DNA of 19,716 nt from the NCBI GenBank assembly GCA_019418195.1, contig DYCJ01000018.1, positions 1 through 19,716 on the forward strand, read 5' to 3'. The translations under genes were made by a program, and so were the position numbers. Shown in pieces: positions 7,997 through 14,443 of the stretch (positions are counted from its first letter, which is position 1; every line of letters begins with the position of its first letter). Below the pieces are notes generated by a model, which ran no database searches, was not told the DNA's origin, and saw nothing but the letters and a program-made list of their open reading frames with translations. The stretch is from Clostridiales bacterium. Its GTDB lineage: Bacteria; Bacillota; Clostridia; Lachnospirales; Lachnospiraceae.

Positions 7997-8024
7997 ATCC
8001 GTTATTCGATCAATATGTCTTTAC

Positions 8025-8032
8025 ATTATAGC
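8025..8032 (-). promoter_or_regulatory. Possible extended -10 promoter inside the 539-bp unit
   Basis: Minus-strand TGCTATAAT (TATAAT at 8025-8030), the same extended -10 form as the pncB promoter. It would transcribe leftwards through the repeat unit towards plsC. No good -35 is seen. Confidence 0.35.
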
Positions 8033-8057
8033 AGTGTTTCTTCAATAAACACGAATT
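8033..8057 (-). repeat. Right terminal inverted repeat
   Basis: Inverted copy of 7519-7543. The outer 13 bases and the inner AGAAACA are conserved. It ends 2 bases before the putative sporulation promoter of the next gene. Confidence 0.8.
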
Positions 8058-8058
8058 G

Positions 8059-8087
8059 ACATATTTGAGGGGGCGGCTTCATATGAT
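8059..8087 (+). promoter_or_regulatory. Possible sigma-E promoter of the lipoprotein-sipL unit
   Basis: ACATATT (8059-8065), a 14-base spacer and CATATGAT (8080-8087) resemble the mother-cell sigma-E form (ATATT then CATACAAT, 6 of 8 at the -10). A TTGACA at 8056-8061 has no sigma-A -10 at normal spacing. The expected transcript start near 8095 favours the ATG at 8117 over that at 8090. Confidence 0.45.
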
Positions 8088-8116
8088 ATATGGAAAAATG
8101 CTGCGGGGACAGGGAA

Positions 8117-8536
8117 ATGAAACGTCTGAGGGCATTCTGTATCATCTGGATACTGCCGATCCTCATTACCGGTCTGGCATCCGGCTGTGTCAGCAGATAC
8201 GATGAGGAGCAGAAGCTGCAGGATCTTGATTTCACTGTGGTGGACAGGGAAGATGAACCGGAAGAATTGAGCACGATGATCGAAGAAGAGAAAGGACATC
8301 CGTTCCAGATGCTCTATGCGGACCAGGGACAGCTTTATCTTGCGGAGGGATATGGAGAGCAGCCGACCACCGGCTACAGTGTAGCTGTACGGGAGCTGTA
8401 CGAGACAGAAAATACGATCCACATCCGCACGAATCTTCTTGGTCCGGAGAAAGGGGAGGATATAAAGGAGATCACTACATTTCCCTATGTGGTCGTGCAG
8501 CTTGGATATATTGACAAAGACGTCTTGTTTGATTGA
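8117..8536 (+). CDS. PrcB-like lipoprotein
   Basis: A 139-residue exported protein. The N-terminus has positive charges (MKRLR), a hydrophobic stretch and ASGC (C24), a lipobox-like lipidation site. Residues about 65-139 resemble the PrcB C-terminal domain: TTGYSVAVREL, a charged beta hairpin, and FPYVVVQLG near the end. That domain was named from a treponemal protease complex, but its role elsewhere is unclear and I do not assign one. The frame is open from an ATG at 8090, but that start would precede the transcript start and lacks a nearby ribosome site; 8117 gives a proper signal peptide. It precedes sipL by 11 bases, with sipL's ribosome site overlapping its stop, so the two are probably co-expressed in sporulation. 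Confidence 0.75.
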   Translation: MKRLRAFCIIWILPILITGLASGCVSRYDEEQKLQDLDFTVVDREDEPEELSTMIEEEKGHPFQMLYADQGQLYLAEGYGEQPTTGYSVAVRELYETENTIHIRTNLLGPEKGEDIKEITTFPYVVVQLGYIDKDVLFD

Positions 8537-8547
8537 GGAGGAGAGAT

Positions 8548-10107
8548 ATGGAGCTGATCAGAAAACCGATCCATTATACGCAGGAGGGAAAGAGCATCTT
8601 CGACCAGTTTTATCTGGACGAGGATTACAATGTACCGGACCAGAAGGAGGATGTACAGCGGATCATCCAGGGAAAAGCCGAGCTAAGGACAGAGGATATC
8701 CGGCCGGTGGAAAATTATGTAAAGATCACGGGCAAAGTGTATTTTACAATCTTGTACATGACGTCCTCAGGGGACTCGAAGCCTGCCGTGCTGGAAGGAA
8801 AACTGCCATTTGAAGAGATGGTGTATGCGGAGAGCGACGGGAACGAGTCGTTCTATCTAAGAAATGTAAGGACGGAATTCACAGCAGCCGTTGTTCATTC
8901 GCGGAAGCTGGGGCTGAAGATCATGGCCGAGATCGAGATCGGGAGAGAGTGGATCAGGGACGAGGAGCTGACTGAAAATATTGACAGTGACATACCAATC
9001 TATCGAAAAACCCGGAAAATGAACCTGCTCCGTCTGGCGGTGTCGAAGAAAGATACATACCGGATCAAGGAAGAGGTTACGCTGCCGGGAACAAAGGAAA
9101 GCATCGGTCAGCTTCTGCTCACGGATATCAGTGTGAGAAAACTGGATATCCGGACGGGACAGGATGAGATCCTGCTCAGAGGCGAGATGCTCGTATTCTG
9201 CATGTATCTGTCCGCCGAGGAGAAAGCGGACTGGATCGAGCAGAGTGTGCCTTTTGAGGGACGGGTCCTGTGCGACGGCGTATCCGAGAATATGTACTAC
9301 CATATCCAGCATTCTCTGGAAGATACGCTGGCTGATATCCGGCTGGATGAAGACGGGGAAATGCGTGTCATGGGAATCGAAGCTACTCTTGCGCTCAGGA
9401 TGAACATTTATGAAGAGGAAGAATCGGAAATACTGAGCGATATGTATTCTCTGGAACAGCAGTGTGTATTCGACACGCAGGATACCGTTCTGGAGGAACT
9501 CCTGATGCAGAATCAGTCCAAATGCAAAATAGCGGAAAGACTGTCTCTGCCGGAGCTGAAAGAAGACGTCCTGCAGATCCTCCACAGCAGAGGCAGCATC
9601 CAGGTGGAGAGCGAACAGCATACGTCGGAGGGAATACAGATCGAGGGTATCCTTCATCTGTCTTTTCTGTATCTGCGGGGTGATGATGCGGAACCTTACG
9701 GAAGCTGGCAGGGGATGATCCCGTTTTCCTGGCTGATCGAATATTCCAATATGCCGGAGAAAGTGAGCAGCAGTCTTTCTTATCATGTAGAGCAGCTGGC
9801 CGTAACACTGGCAGGAAGCGAGGCAGTTGAAGTCAAAGCTATTTTGTCGTTTGATGTATTCCTGCGCAGGCTTATGCCTGTCGGGATGATCACGGAAGTC
9901 CGTATGGAACCTCTTGATATGGAAGAACTGTCAGAGCGCCCGGGAATCGTCGGGCATATTGTGCAAAATGGCGAAGATCTCTGGAGCCTGGCTAAAAAAT
10001 ATATGACAACGATCGACGGAATCAGGGAAATAAATGGGCTAAATGATGAAAAAGTCTCACCAGGGGATAAACTATTGATTTTTAAGGAAAATGTGAGTAT
10101 ACTGTAA
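8548..10107 (+). CDS. sipL: SipL-like spore morphogenetic protein (DUF3794 repeats, LysM)
   Basis: A 519-residue protein with no signal peptide or membrane segment. The N-terminal roughly 450 residues are beta-rich and contain repeated DUF3794-like units, for example around VKITGKVYFTILYM, DEILLRGEMLVFCMYL and EGIQIEGILHLSFLYL. The C-terminus (about 470-512) is a LysM domain (HIVQNGEDLWSLAKKY, then INGLNDE and SPGDKLLIF). This architecture is that of Clostridioides difficile SipL, which binds SpoIVA through its LysM domain and helps anchor the coat to the forespore. From memory, sipL lies near gntR and spoIIR there too. The ATG at 8548 follows GGAGGAG; an in-frame TTG at 8533 lies upstream of that site. 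Function is inferred by homology. The end of the gene contains the ispE promoter. Confidence 0.85.
   Translation: MELIRKPIHYTQEGKSIFDQFYLDEDYNVPDQKEDVQRIIQGKAELRTEDIRPVENYVKITGKVYFTILYMTSSGDSKPAVLEGKLPFEEMVYAESDGNESFYLRNVRTEFTAAVVHSRKLGLKIMAEIEIGREWIRDEELTENIDSDIPIYRKTRKMNLLRLAVSKKDTYRIKEEVTLPGTKESIGQLLLTDISVRKLDIRTGQDEILLRGEMLVFCMYLSAEEKADWIEQSVPFEGRVLCDGVSENMYYHIQHSLEDTLADIRLDEDGEMRVMGIEATLALRMNIYEEEESEILSDMYSLEQQCVFDTQDTVLEELLMQNQSKCKIAERLSLPELKEDVLQILHSRGSIQVESEQHTSEGIQIEGILHLSFLYLRGDDAEPYGSWQGMIPFSWLIEYSNMPEKVSSSLSYHVEQLAVTLAGSEAVEVKAILSFDVFLRRLMPVGMITEVRMEPLDMEELSERPGIVGHIVQNGEDLWSLAKKYMTTIDGIREINGLNDEKVSPGDKLLIFKENVSIL
10075..10103 (+). promoter_or_regulatory. Sigma-A promoter of ispE, inside sipL 3' end
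   Basis: TTGATT (10075-10080), a 17-base spacer and TATACT (10098-10103), about 90 bases before the ispE ATG. It would give vegetative expression of ispE and gntR independently of the sporulation gene upstream. Confidence 0.6.
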
Positions 10108-10147
10108 GCACACTGTATACAAGATACAGAACACAGTATTAATAAGT

Positions 10148-10173
10148 CAACAGTCAGATGAGCTGAACTGTTG
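10148..10173 (+). other. Hairpin in ispE leader
   Basis: CAACAGTCAG (10148-10157), loop ATGAG, then CTG-A-ACTGTTG (10163-10173): 10 base pairs with one bulged A, ending 8 bases before the ispE ribosome site. No U-tract follows, so it is not a terminator. It may stabilise the mRNA or be an operator. Confidence 0.55.
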
Positions 10174-10193
10174 CATAGTATGGAGGACACAGG

Positions 10194-11081
10194 ATGAATC
10201 AGATCGAATTAAAAGCACTTGCTAAGATCAATCTGGGCTTGGATGTACTTGGAAGAAGAGAGAACGGCTATCATGATGTGCGCATGATCATGCAGTCGAT
10301 CTATTTATATGATGAAGTAAAGATAGAGAAGAAAGACACACCGGGAATCGAGGTGGCGACAAACCTGAGATATCTGCCTGTCGGTGAAGATAATATTGCA
10401 TACAAAGCGGCAGAACTGCTGAAAGAAGAGTTCCATATCAGCAAAGGTGTGAAGATCACTTTGAAAAAGCACATTCCCGTGGCAGCAGGGCTCGCAGGGG
10501 GAAGCTCCAATGCAGCCGCGGTGCTGTTCGGGATGAACCGGATGTTCCGGCTTGGTCTTTCACAGAAGGACCTGATGGAGCGCGGGGTGAAGCTGGGTGC
10601 AGACGTCCCGTACTGCATCATGCGCGGGACAGTTCTGGCAGAGGGAATCGGCGAGGAATTGAAGGTGCTTCCTGCTATGCCGAAATGTACGGTCCTGATC
10701 GCGAAGCCTCCGATCAGTGTGTCTACAAAGACGGTTTACGAGGCGCTGGATTCAAAAGAGATCACAGAACATCCGGATATCGACGGGATCATAGAAGGGC
10801 TGGAGCAGCAGGATCTGAAGAAGATCGCGGGCTGCATGGGAAATGTCCTTGAGGATGTTACGATTCCGATGCATCCGGTCATCGATGAGATCAAGCAGGT
10901 AATGAAAGATGCCGGCGCGCTGGGCGCAATGATGAGCGGCAGCGGGCCGACTGTATTCGGGCTGTTTGAGAGCCGGGCAGGAGCACGTGAAGCTCAGAGA
11001 CGCATCAGGGAAAAAGCACTGACCAGGCAGGTCTATGTGACGAATATACACAGTGTGAGGAGGAATCACAATGCCGATTGA
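10194..11081 (+). CDS. ispE: 4-diphosphocytidyl-2-C-methyl-D-erythritol kinase
   Basis: GHMP-fold kinase that phosphorylates CDP-ME in the non-mevalonate (MEP) isoprenoid pathway, which supplies the undecaprenyl carrier for the cell wall. It has 295 residues, normal length. Seen: AKINLGLDVLGRRENGYHD at the N-terminus with the catalytic-region lysine; the ATP loop PVAAGLAGGSSNAAA (about 97-111); LGADVPYC with the conserved aspartate; and the C-terminal SGSGPTVFGLF. The ATG at 10194 has GGAGG at 10182-10186. Its stop overlaps the start of gntR by 11 bases, so the two are translationally linked. Identification is firm. Confidence 0.96.
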   Translation: MNQIELKALAKINLGLDVLGRRENGYHDVRMIMQSIYLYDEVKIEKKDTPGIEVATNLRYLPVGEDNIAYKAAELLKEEFHISKGVKITLKKHIPVAAGLAGGSSNAAAVLFGMNRMFRLGLSQKDLMERGVKLGADVPYCIMRGTVLAEGIGEELKVLPAMPKCTVLIAKPPISVSTKTVYEALDSKEITEHPDIDGIIEGLEQQDLKKIAGCMGNVLEDVTIPMHPVIDEIKQVMKDAGALGAMMSGSGPTVFGLFESRAGAREAQRRIREKALTRQVYVTNIHSVRRNHNAD

Positions 11082-11742
11082 TTTTGAAGTTACGATGAAT
11101 GAATATCTTCCGCTGCGGGACGTAGTATTCAATACTCTGCGGAGGGCGATCCTGCGAGGAGAATTAAAGCCGGGCGAGCGTCTGATGGAAATCCAGCTCG
11201 CCAACAAACTGGGAGTGAGCCGCACGCCGATCCGGGAGGCAATCCGCAAGCTGGAGCTGGAGGGGCTTGTGCTCATGATTCCCAGGAAAGGTGCGGAAGT
11301 TGCCGAGATCACGGAGAAAAATCTGCGGGATGTGCTCGAAGTCCGGGGGGCTTTGGAAGAGCTGGCAGTCCAGCTCGCCTGCGAGAGGATGGACAATGAG
11401 AAATTGAAAGAGCTCCACGCAGCCGCGGATCATTTCCGGGAGATACTGGACAGCGACGACATCACGGCTATCGGCGAGGCGGATGAGGCATTTCACGATG
11501 TGATCTTTGCAGCCACGGACAATGACCGTCTGATCCAGCTTTTGAACAACTTAAGAGAGCAGATGTACCGTTACCGCATTGAGTATCTGAAGAAAAAAGA
11601 GTGCCATCCCCAGCTGCTGGAAGAACATGCGGCGATCATGAAAGCAATCGAGGAACATGATAAAGAAAAGGCGACGCAGATCACGATCCAGCATATCGCC
11701 AATCAGGCGGATACTGTGGTGGATACACTGCGGCACCGATGA
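11071..11742 (+). CDS. GntR-family regulator, FadR/FCD type
   Basis: A 223-residue DNA-binding regulator. Residues about 12-75 form the winged helix (LRRAILRGELKPGERL, then LGVSRTPIREAIRKLE). Residues about 85-215 form the all-helical FCD ligand domain, with D138 and H142 in DxxxH spacing plus H186 and H208, the usual metal site that binds small carboxylate ligands. The ATG at 11071 overlaps the ispE stop and is preceded by AGGAGG. Target genes and ligand are not evident; no operator copy was identified. Nearby genes also include spoIIR, and a gntR gene sits in this neighbourhood in other Clostridia, so a conserved link to sporulation or isoprenoid supply is possible but unproven. Confidence 0.9.
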   Translation: MPIDFEVTMNEYLPLRDVVFNTLRRAILRGELKPGERLMEIQLANKLGVSRTPIREAIRKLELEGLVLMIPRKGAEVAEITEKNLRDVLEVRGALEELAVQLACERMDNEKLKELHAAADHFREILDSDDITAIGEADEAFHDVIFAATDNDRLIQLLNNLREQMYRYRIEYLKKKECHPQLLEEHAAIMKAIEEHDKEKATQITIQHIANQADTVVDTLRHR

Positions 11743-11747
11743 AAGAT

Positions 11748-11776
11748 GTATATTTCGCTGAGATTTGTCCATACTC
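11748..11776 (+). promoter_or_regulatory. Possible sigma-F promoter of spoIIR
   Basis: GTATA (11748-11752), 14 bases, then GTCCATACTC (11767-11776), loosely matching the forespore sigma-F form (GTATA, about 15 bases, then a -10 with conserved A.A.T). spoIIR is sigma-F-dependent in studied spore formers. The match is weak on its own. Confidence 0.3.
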
Positions 11777-11803
11777 TCCATATCAGGTGAAAAGATATGG
11801 AGG
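11776..11803 (+). promoter_or_regulatory. Hairpin sequestering the spoIIR ribosome site
   Basis: CTCCATATC (11776-11784) and GATATGGAG (11794-11802) are perfectly complementary with a 9-base loop. The GGAGG ribosome site (11799-11803) lies in the 3' arm. A long transcript from upstream would hide it; a transcript starting within the 5' arm would not. Confidence 0.65.
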
Positions 11804-11811
11804 AATTACAT

Positions 11812-12456
11812 ATGGATATGTCAGAGAGAATTTATAGAGGGATTGAGAAACACGCCGTAAAGATCTGCTTTGTACTCGCAGTCATTCTGGCAGCGCTGAT
11901 CACAACAGGAGTATATTTCAGAGTGGATGCAGCGGCGCAGGAAAGGCTTCAGGAGCATCTGGCGCAGGAAGTGCTGCGGTTCCATGTGCTGGCTAACAGC
12001 GACAGTGACGAAGATCAGGAGCTGAAGCTGCAGGTGAGGGATGCAGTCCTTAAATATATGGAAGAAAATATGCCTGAGGAAGACAGCGCCGATGCAGTAA
12101 AAGACTGGGCGCGGGCGCATATCGACGAGATAAAGGATGTGAGCCGGGGGATCATTGCAGAAGCCGGGGCAGAGTATCCGGTGAGTGCGGCGGTGACAAC
12201 CTGCTGGTTCCCGGATAAAAGCTATGGGGACGTTACATTTCCGGCAGGAAATTATGAGGCGCTCCGCATTGAAATCGGCGAGGCAGAGGGTCATAACTGG
12301 TGGTGTGTGCTCTACCCTGGGCTCTGCTTTATGGATACCGTAAATGCAGTTGTGCCGGATGAGGGAAAAGAAAAGTTAAAAAACGTTTTGACGGAAGAGG
12401 AGTATTCCAGAGTTACGGCTGATACAGATTTTAAGATCAGCTGGTTTTTCTGGTAA
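11812..12456 (+). CDS. spoIIR: Stage II sporulation protein R
   Basis: Forespore-made protein exported to the intermembrane space, where in Bacillus it triggers the SpoIIGA protease to process pro-sigma-E in the mother cell. It has 214 residues. Seen: one N-terminal membrane or signal segment (about 15-35); the family hallmark FHVLANSDSDEDQELKLQVR (58-77); the central CWFPDKSYGDVTFPAGNYEA; and GHNWWCVLYPGLCF (160-173). The ATG at 11797 overlaps the GGAGG site, so the ATG at 11812, eight bases after it, is the start. It follows gntR by 69 bases and precedes the transporter gene by 10. Translation is likely controlled by the hairpin over its ribosome site. Confidence 0.93.
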   Translation: MDMSERIYRGIEKHAVKICFVLAVILAALITTGVYFRVDAAAQERLQEHLAQEVLRFHVLANSDSDEDQELKLQVRDAVLKYMEENMPEEDSADAVKDWARAHIDEIKDVSRGIIAEAGAEYPVSAAVTTCWFPDKSYGDVTFPAGNYEALRIEIGEAEGHNWWCVLYPGLCFMDTVNAVVPDEGKEKLKNVLTEEEYSRVTADTDFKISWFFW

Positions 12457-12466
12457 ATATAGAAAG

Positions 12467-13660
12467 ATGACAGAATTTTTGATCAGACATTTTATAAAAG
12501 ATTATAAGGACGTGGAGAAGATATCCGTGCGGACCGCATATGGAGTGCTGGCCAGCATTGTGGGTATCTTCTGCAATGTTTTTTTATTTGCAGTAAAATT
12601 TGTGGTAGGGCTTGTGCTGCACAGTGTGTCCGTTACGGCGGATGCATTTAACAATTTATCAGATGCAGGATCGTCTATCATCAGCTTTGTCGGAGTGAAG
12701 ATGGCAGAGAAGCCCGCGGACAAAGACCATCCTTTCGGCCACGGGCGGATCGAGTACATAGCAGCGCTTGTCGTATCATTCCTTGTACTTGAAGTGGGCT
12801 TTACATTTCTGAAAGATTCTTTCGGAAAGATCCTGCATCCGGAGATAATGAATTTCCAGATTGTTTCGGTCGTTATCCTGATCCTGTCCATAGCCGTAAA
12901 GCTGTGGCTCGGCCTGTTCAACCGGAAACTGGGAGAGAAGATCGAATCTAAAGTGATGATGGCTGTATTTACTGATTCCATGGGTGATGTGATCACTACG
13001 TCGGCTACGATCCTGTCTCTGATCTTTTTCGCAGTGACAGGAATCAATATCGACGGAATCGTGGGGGTGGGCGTCGCGCTTGTCGTTATGTGGGCCGGCG
13101 TGGGTATTGCGAGAGATACGCTGGAGCCCCTGATCGGACAGGCGATCGACCCGGAAGTATATGAGGAAATCAAACATTTCGTCGAGAAATATGACGGGAT
13201 CGAAGGAACCCACGATCTGATCGTACATAATTATGGTCCGGGACGCAGTATGGCATCCATCCATGCAGAGGTGCCTAATGACGTGGATATCGAGCAGTCC
13301 CACGAGATTATTGACCGGATTGAGCGGGAGGCAGCGAAAGAACTTGGGATTTTCCTTGTGATCCATATGGATCCGGTGGAAATGCGAAATAAAAAAATCC
13401 TGCGGATCAAAGAGACGGCAGTCAGGATACTGCACGACCTGGATCCTCTGTGCAGCCTTCACGATTTCCGTGTGGTACACGGCGAGCATCAGATCAATCT
13501 GATCTTTGACATGGTCGTGCCAATCGACTATGATGAGAAGAAGAAAGAGGACCTGTCCCTGAGAATGGCTGAACGGATGAAAGGGGCAGATTCAAGATAT
13601 GAGTGTGTGATCACCGTGGAGTCCGATTACGTGGCTCAGGGCGGTTCCGATGAAAAATGA
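12467..13660 (+). CDS. Cation diffusion facilitator transporter, Mn-type site
   Basis: Inner-membrane metal exporter of the CDF family, usually a dimer using proton antiport. It has 397 residues. Transmembrane helices occupy about 25-225 and a cytoplasmic dimerisation domain follows. The transport site reads N62-x3-D66 in TM2 (NNLSD) and D170-x3-D174 in TM5 (DSMGD). This N-D-D-D set matches manganese exporters such as pneumococcal MntE, whereas zinc and iron members carry a histidine, so Mn(II) is the best guess. DHPFGHGRIEYI is the conserved loop after TM2. The cytoplasmic part is longer than in minimal CDFs, extending some 80 residues past the standard domain. The ribosome site is weak, and it lies only 10 bases after spoIIR, suggesting coupled translation. 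Confidence 0.9.
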   Translation: MTEFLIRHFIKDYKDVEKISVRTAYGVLASIVGIFCNVFLFAVKFVVGLVLHSVSVTADAFNNLSDAGSSIISFVGVKMAEKPADKDHPFGHGRIEYIAALVVSFLVLEVGFTFLKDSFGKILHPEIMNFQIVSVVILILSIAVKLWLGLFNRKLGEKIESKVMMAVFTDSMGDVITTSATILSLIFFAVTGINIDGIVGVGVALVVMWAGVGIARDTLEPLIGQAIDPEVYEEIKHFVEKYDGIEGTHDLIVHNYGPGRSMASIHAEVPNDVDIEQSHEIIDRIEREAAKELGIFLVIHMDPVEMRNKKILRIKETAVRILHDLDPLCSLHDFRVVHGEHQINLIFDMVVPIDYDEKKKEDLSLRMAERMKGADSRYECVITVESDYVAQGGSDEK

Positions 13661-13694
13661 CAAAACCAGGGCTTGGAATAAGGAGTGACGTAAG

Positions 13695-14438
13695 ATGACA
13701 GAGAGTGTAATGACATTGGGAGCGAAAAGCAAAGGAAGATATGAATTTGACGGCAGGGTCCGCTACAGTGAGATCGACCACAGAGGGACAATGACGCTGC
13801 CGGCCCTGATCAATTATTTTCAGGACGCAAGTACATTCCAGTCGGAAGCAATCGGCCTCGGTATGGACAGGCTGAAACATGACAAGAAAGCATGGGTGCT
13901 CTCTTACTGGCAGGTTATCGTAGAACGCTATCCCCAAATGTGCGAGAAGATCACTACTGGGACATTTGCCACGGAGTTCAAAGGTCTCTACGGAAATCGT
14001 AACTTCTATATGAAAGACGAATCGGGGGAAATGATCGCCCGGGCCAATTCCATCTGGGTGTTTATGGATCTGGAGAAAGGCAGGCCGGCGCGCCCGACAG
14101 CAGAGCATATCGACCCGTATGGCACATGCGAACCACTGGACATGCCTTATGAGGGAAGGAAGATCGCACTGCCGGAACAGAGCGAGACCGGAGAGCCCTT
14201 CCCGGTGCGGAAATATCATATTGATACGAATGAACATGTCAATAACTGCCAGTATGTGCAGATGGCGCTGGAGATGGTGCCGGGAGATATACAGGTACGG
14301 CAGCTGAGAGTGGATTATAAAAAATCCGCGGTGCTCGGAGATATGATCTATCCGAGGCTGACCGCGGAGCAGGAACGCACGGTGGTGGAACTGTGTGATG
14401 CAGACGGGAAAGCGTATGCGATCGTGGAGATGAAATAA
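13695..14438 (+). CDS. Acyl-ACP thioesterase (double hot-dog)
   Basis: Cytosolic enzyme that hydrolyses acyl-ACP to free fatty acid, ending chain growth. It has 247 residues and two hot-dog domains. The N-terminal one starts at RVRYSEIDHRGTMTLPALIN; the C-terminal one carries DTNEHVNN (177-184) with the D177/N179/H181 catalytic set of the FatA/FatB-like family. The downstream glutamate found in plant enzymes appears to be serine in VDYKKSAVLGD (about 211), which may be normal for this bacterial branch. The ATG at 13695 follows AAGGAG. It begins a tightly spaced three-gene set with the hydrolase (5-base gap) and the HxxxDG acyltransferase. Chain-length preference cannot be read from sequence. 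Confidence 0.9.
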   Translation: MTESVMTLGAKSKGRYEFDGRVRYSEIDHRGTMTLPALINYFQDASTFQSEAIGLGMDRLKHDKKAWVLSYWQVIVERYPQMCEKITTGTFATEFKGLYGNRNFYMKDESGEMIARANSIWVFMDLEKGRPARPTAEHIDPYGTCEPLDMPYEGRKIALPEQSETGEPFPVRKYHIDTNEHVNNCQYVQMALEMVPGDIQVRQLRVDYKKSAVLGDMIYPRLTAEQERTVVELCDADGKAYAIVEMK

Positions 14439-14443
14439 AGAAA

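Larger units (their letters stand above)
7519..8057. mobile_element. 539-bp nested inverted-repeat unit (MITE-like element or large structured RNA)
   Basis: This gene-free stretch separates the divergent plsC and lipoprotein genes. Its ends, 7519-7543 and 8033-8057, are inverted copies matching at 21 of 25 positions, the outer 13 perfectly. Inside are three further sets of arms: 7561-7579 with 7629-7647 (18 of 19), 7811-7830 with 7977-7996 (20 of 20), and smaller hairpins in the loops. Drawn as RNA, it is a multi-branched fold closed by the terminal pair. Both flanks carry GA (7517-7518 and 8058-8059), a possible but weak 2-bp target duplication. No convincing protein is encoded: the longest plus-strand frames (7668-7793, 7794-7952) are broken by stops. 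Without the unit the intergenic gap would be about 160 bases. Mobile element versus RNA gene is undecided. Confidence 0.6.

Noticed and set aside
7720..7998. Minus-strand 92-residue frame in the repeat unit
   Set aside because: Composition is cysteine- and serine-rich with no recognisable domain and no ribosome site; it overlaps the paired arms.
8056..8086. Sigma-A promoter using TTGACA at 8056
   Set aside because: The only reasonable -10 (TATGAT) is 20 bases away, too far; the sigma-E-like reading fits spacing and gene function better.
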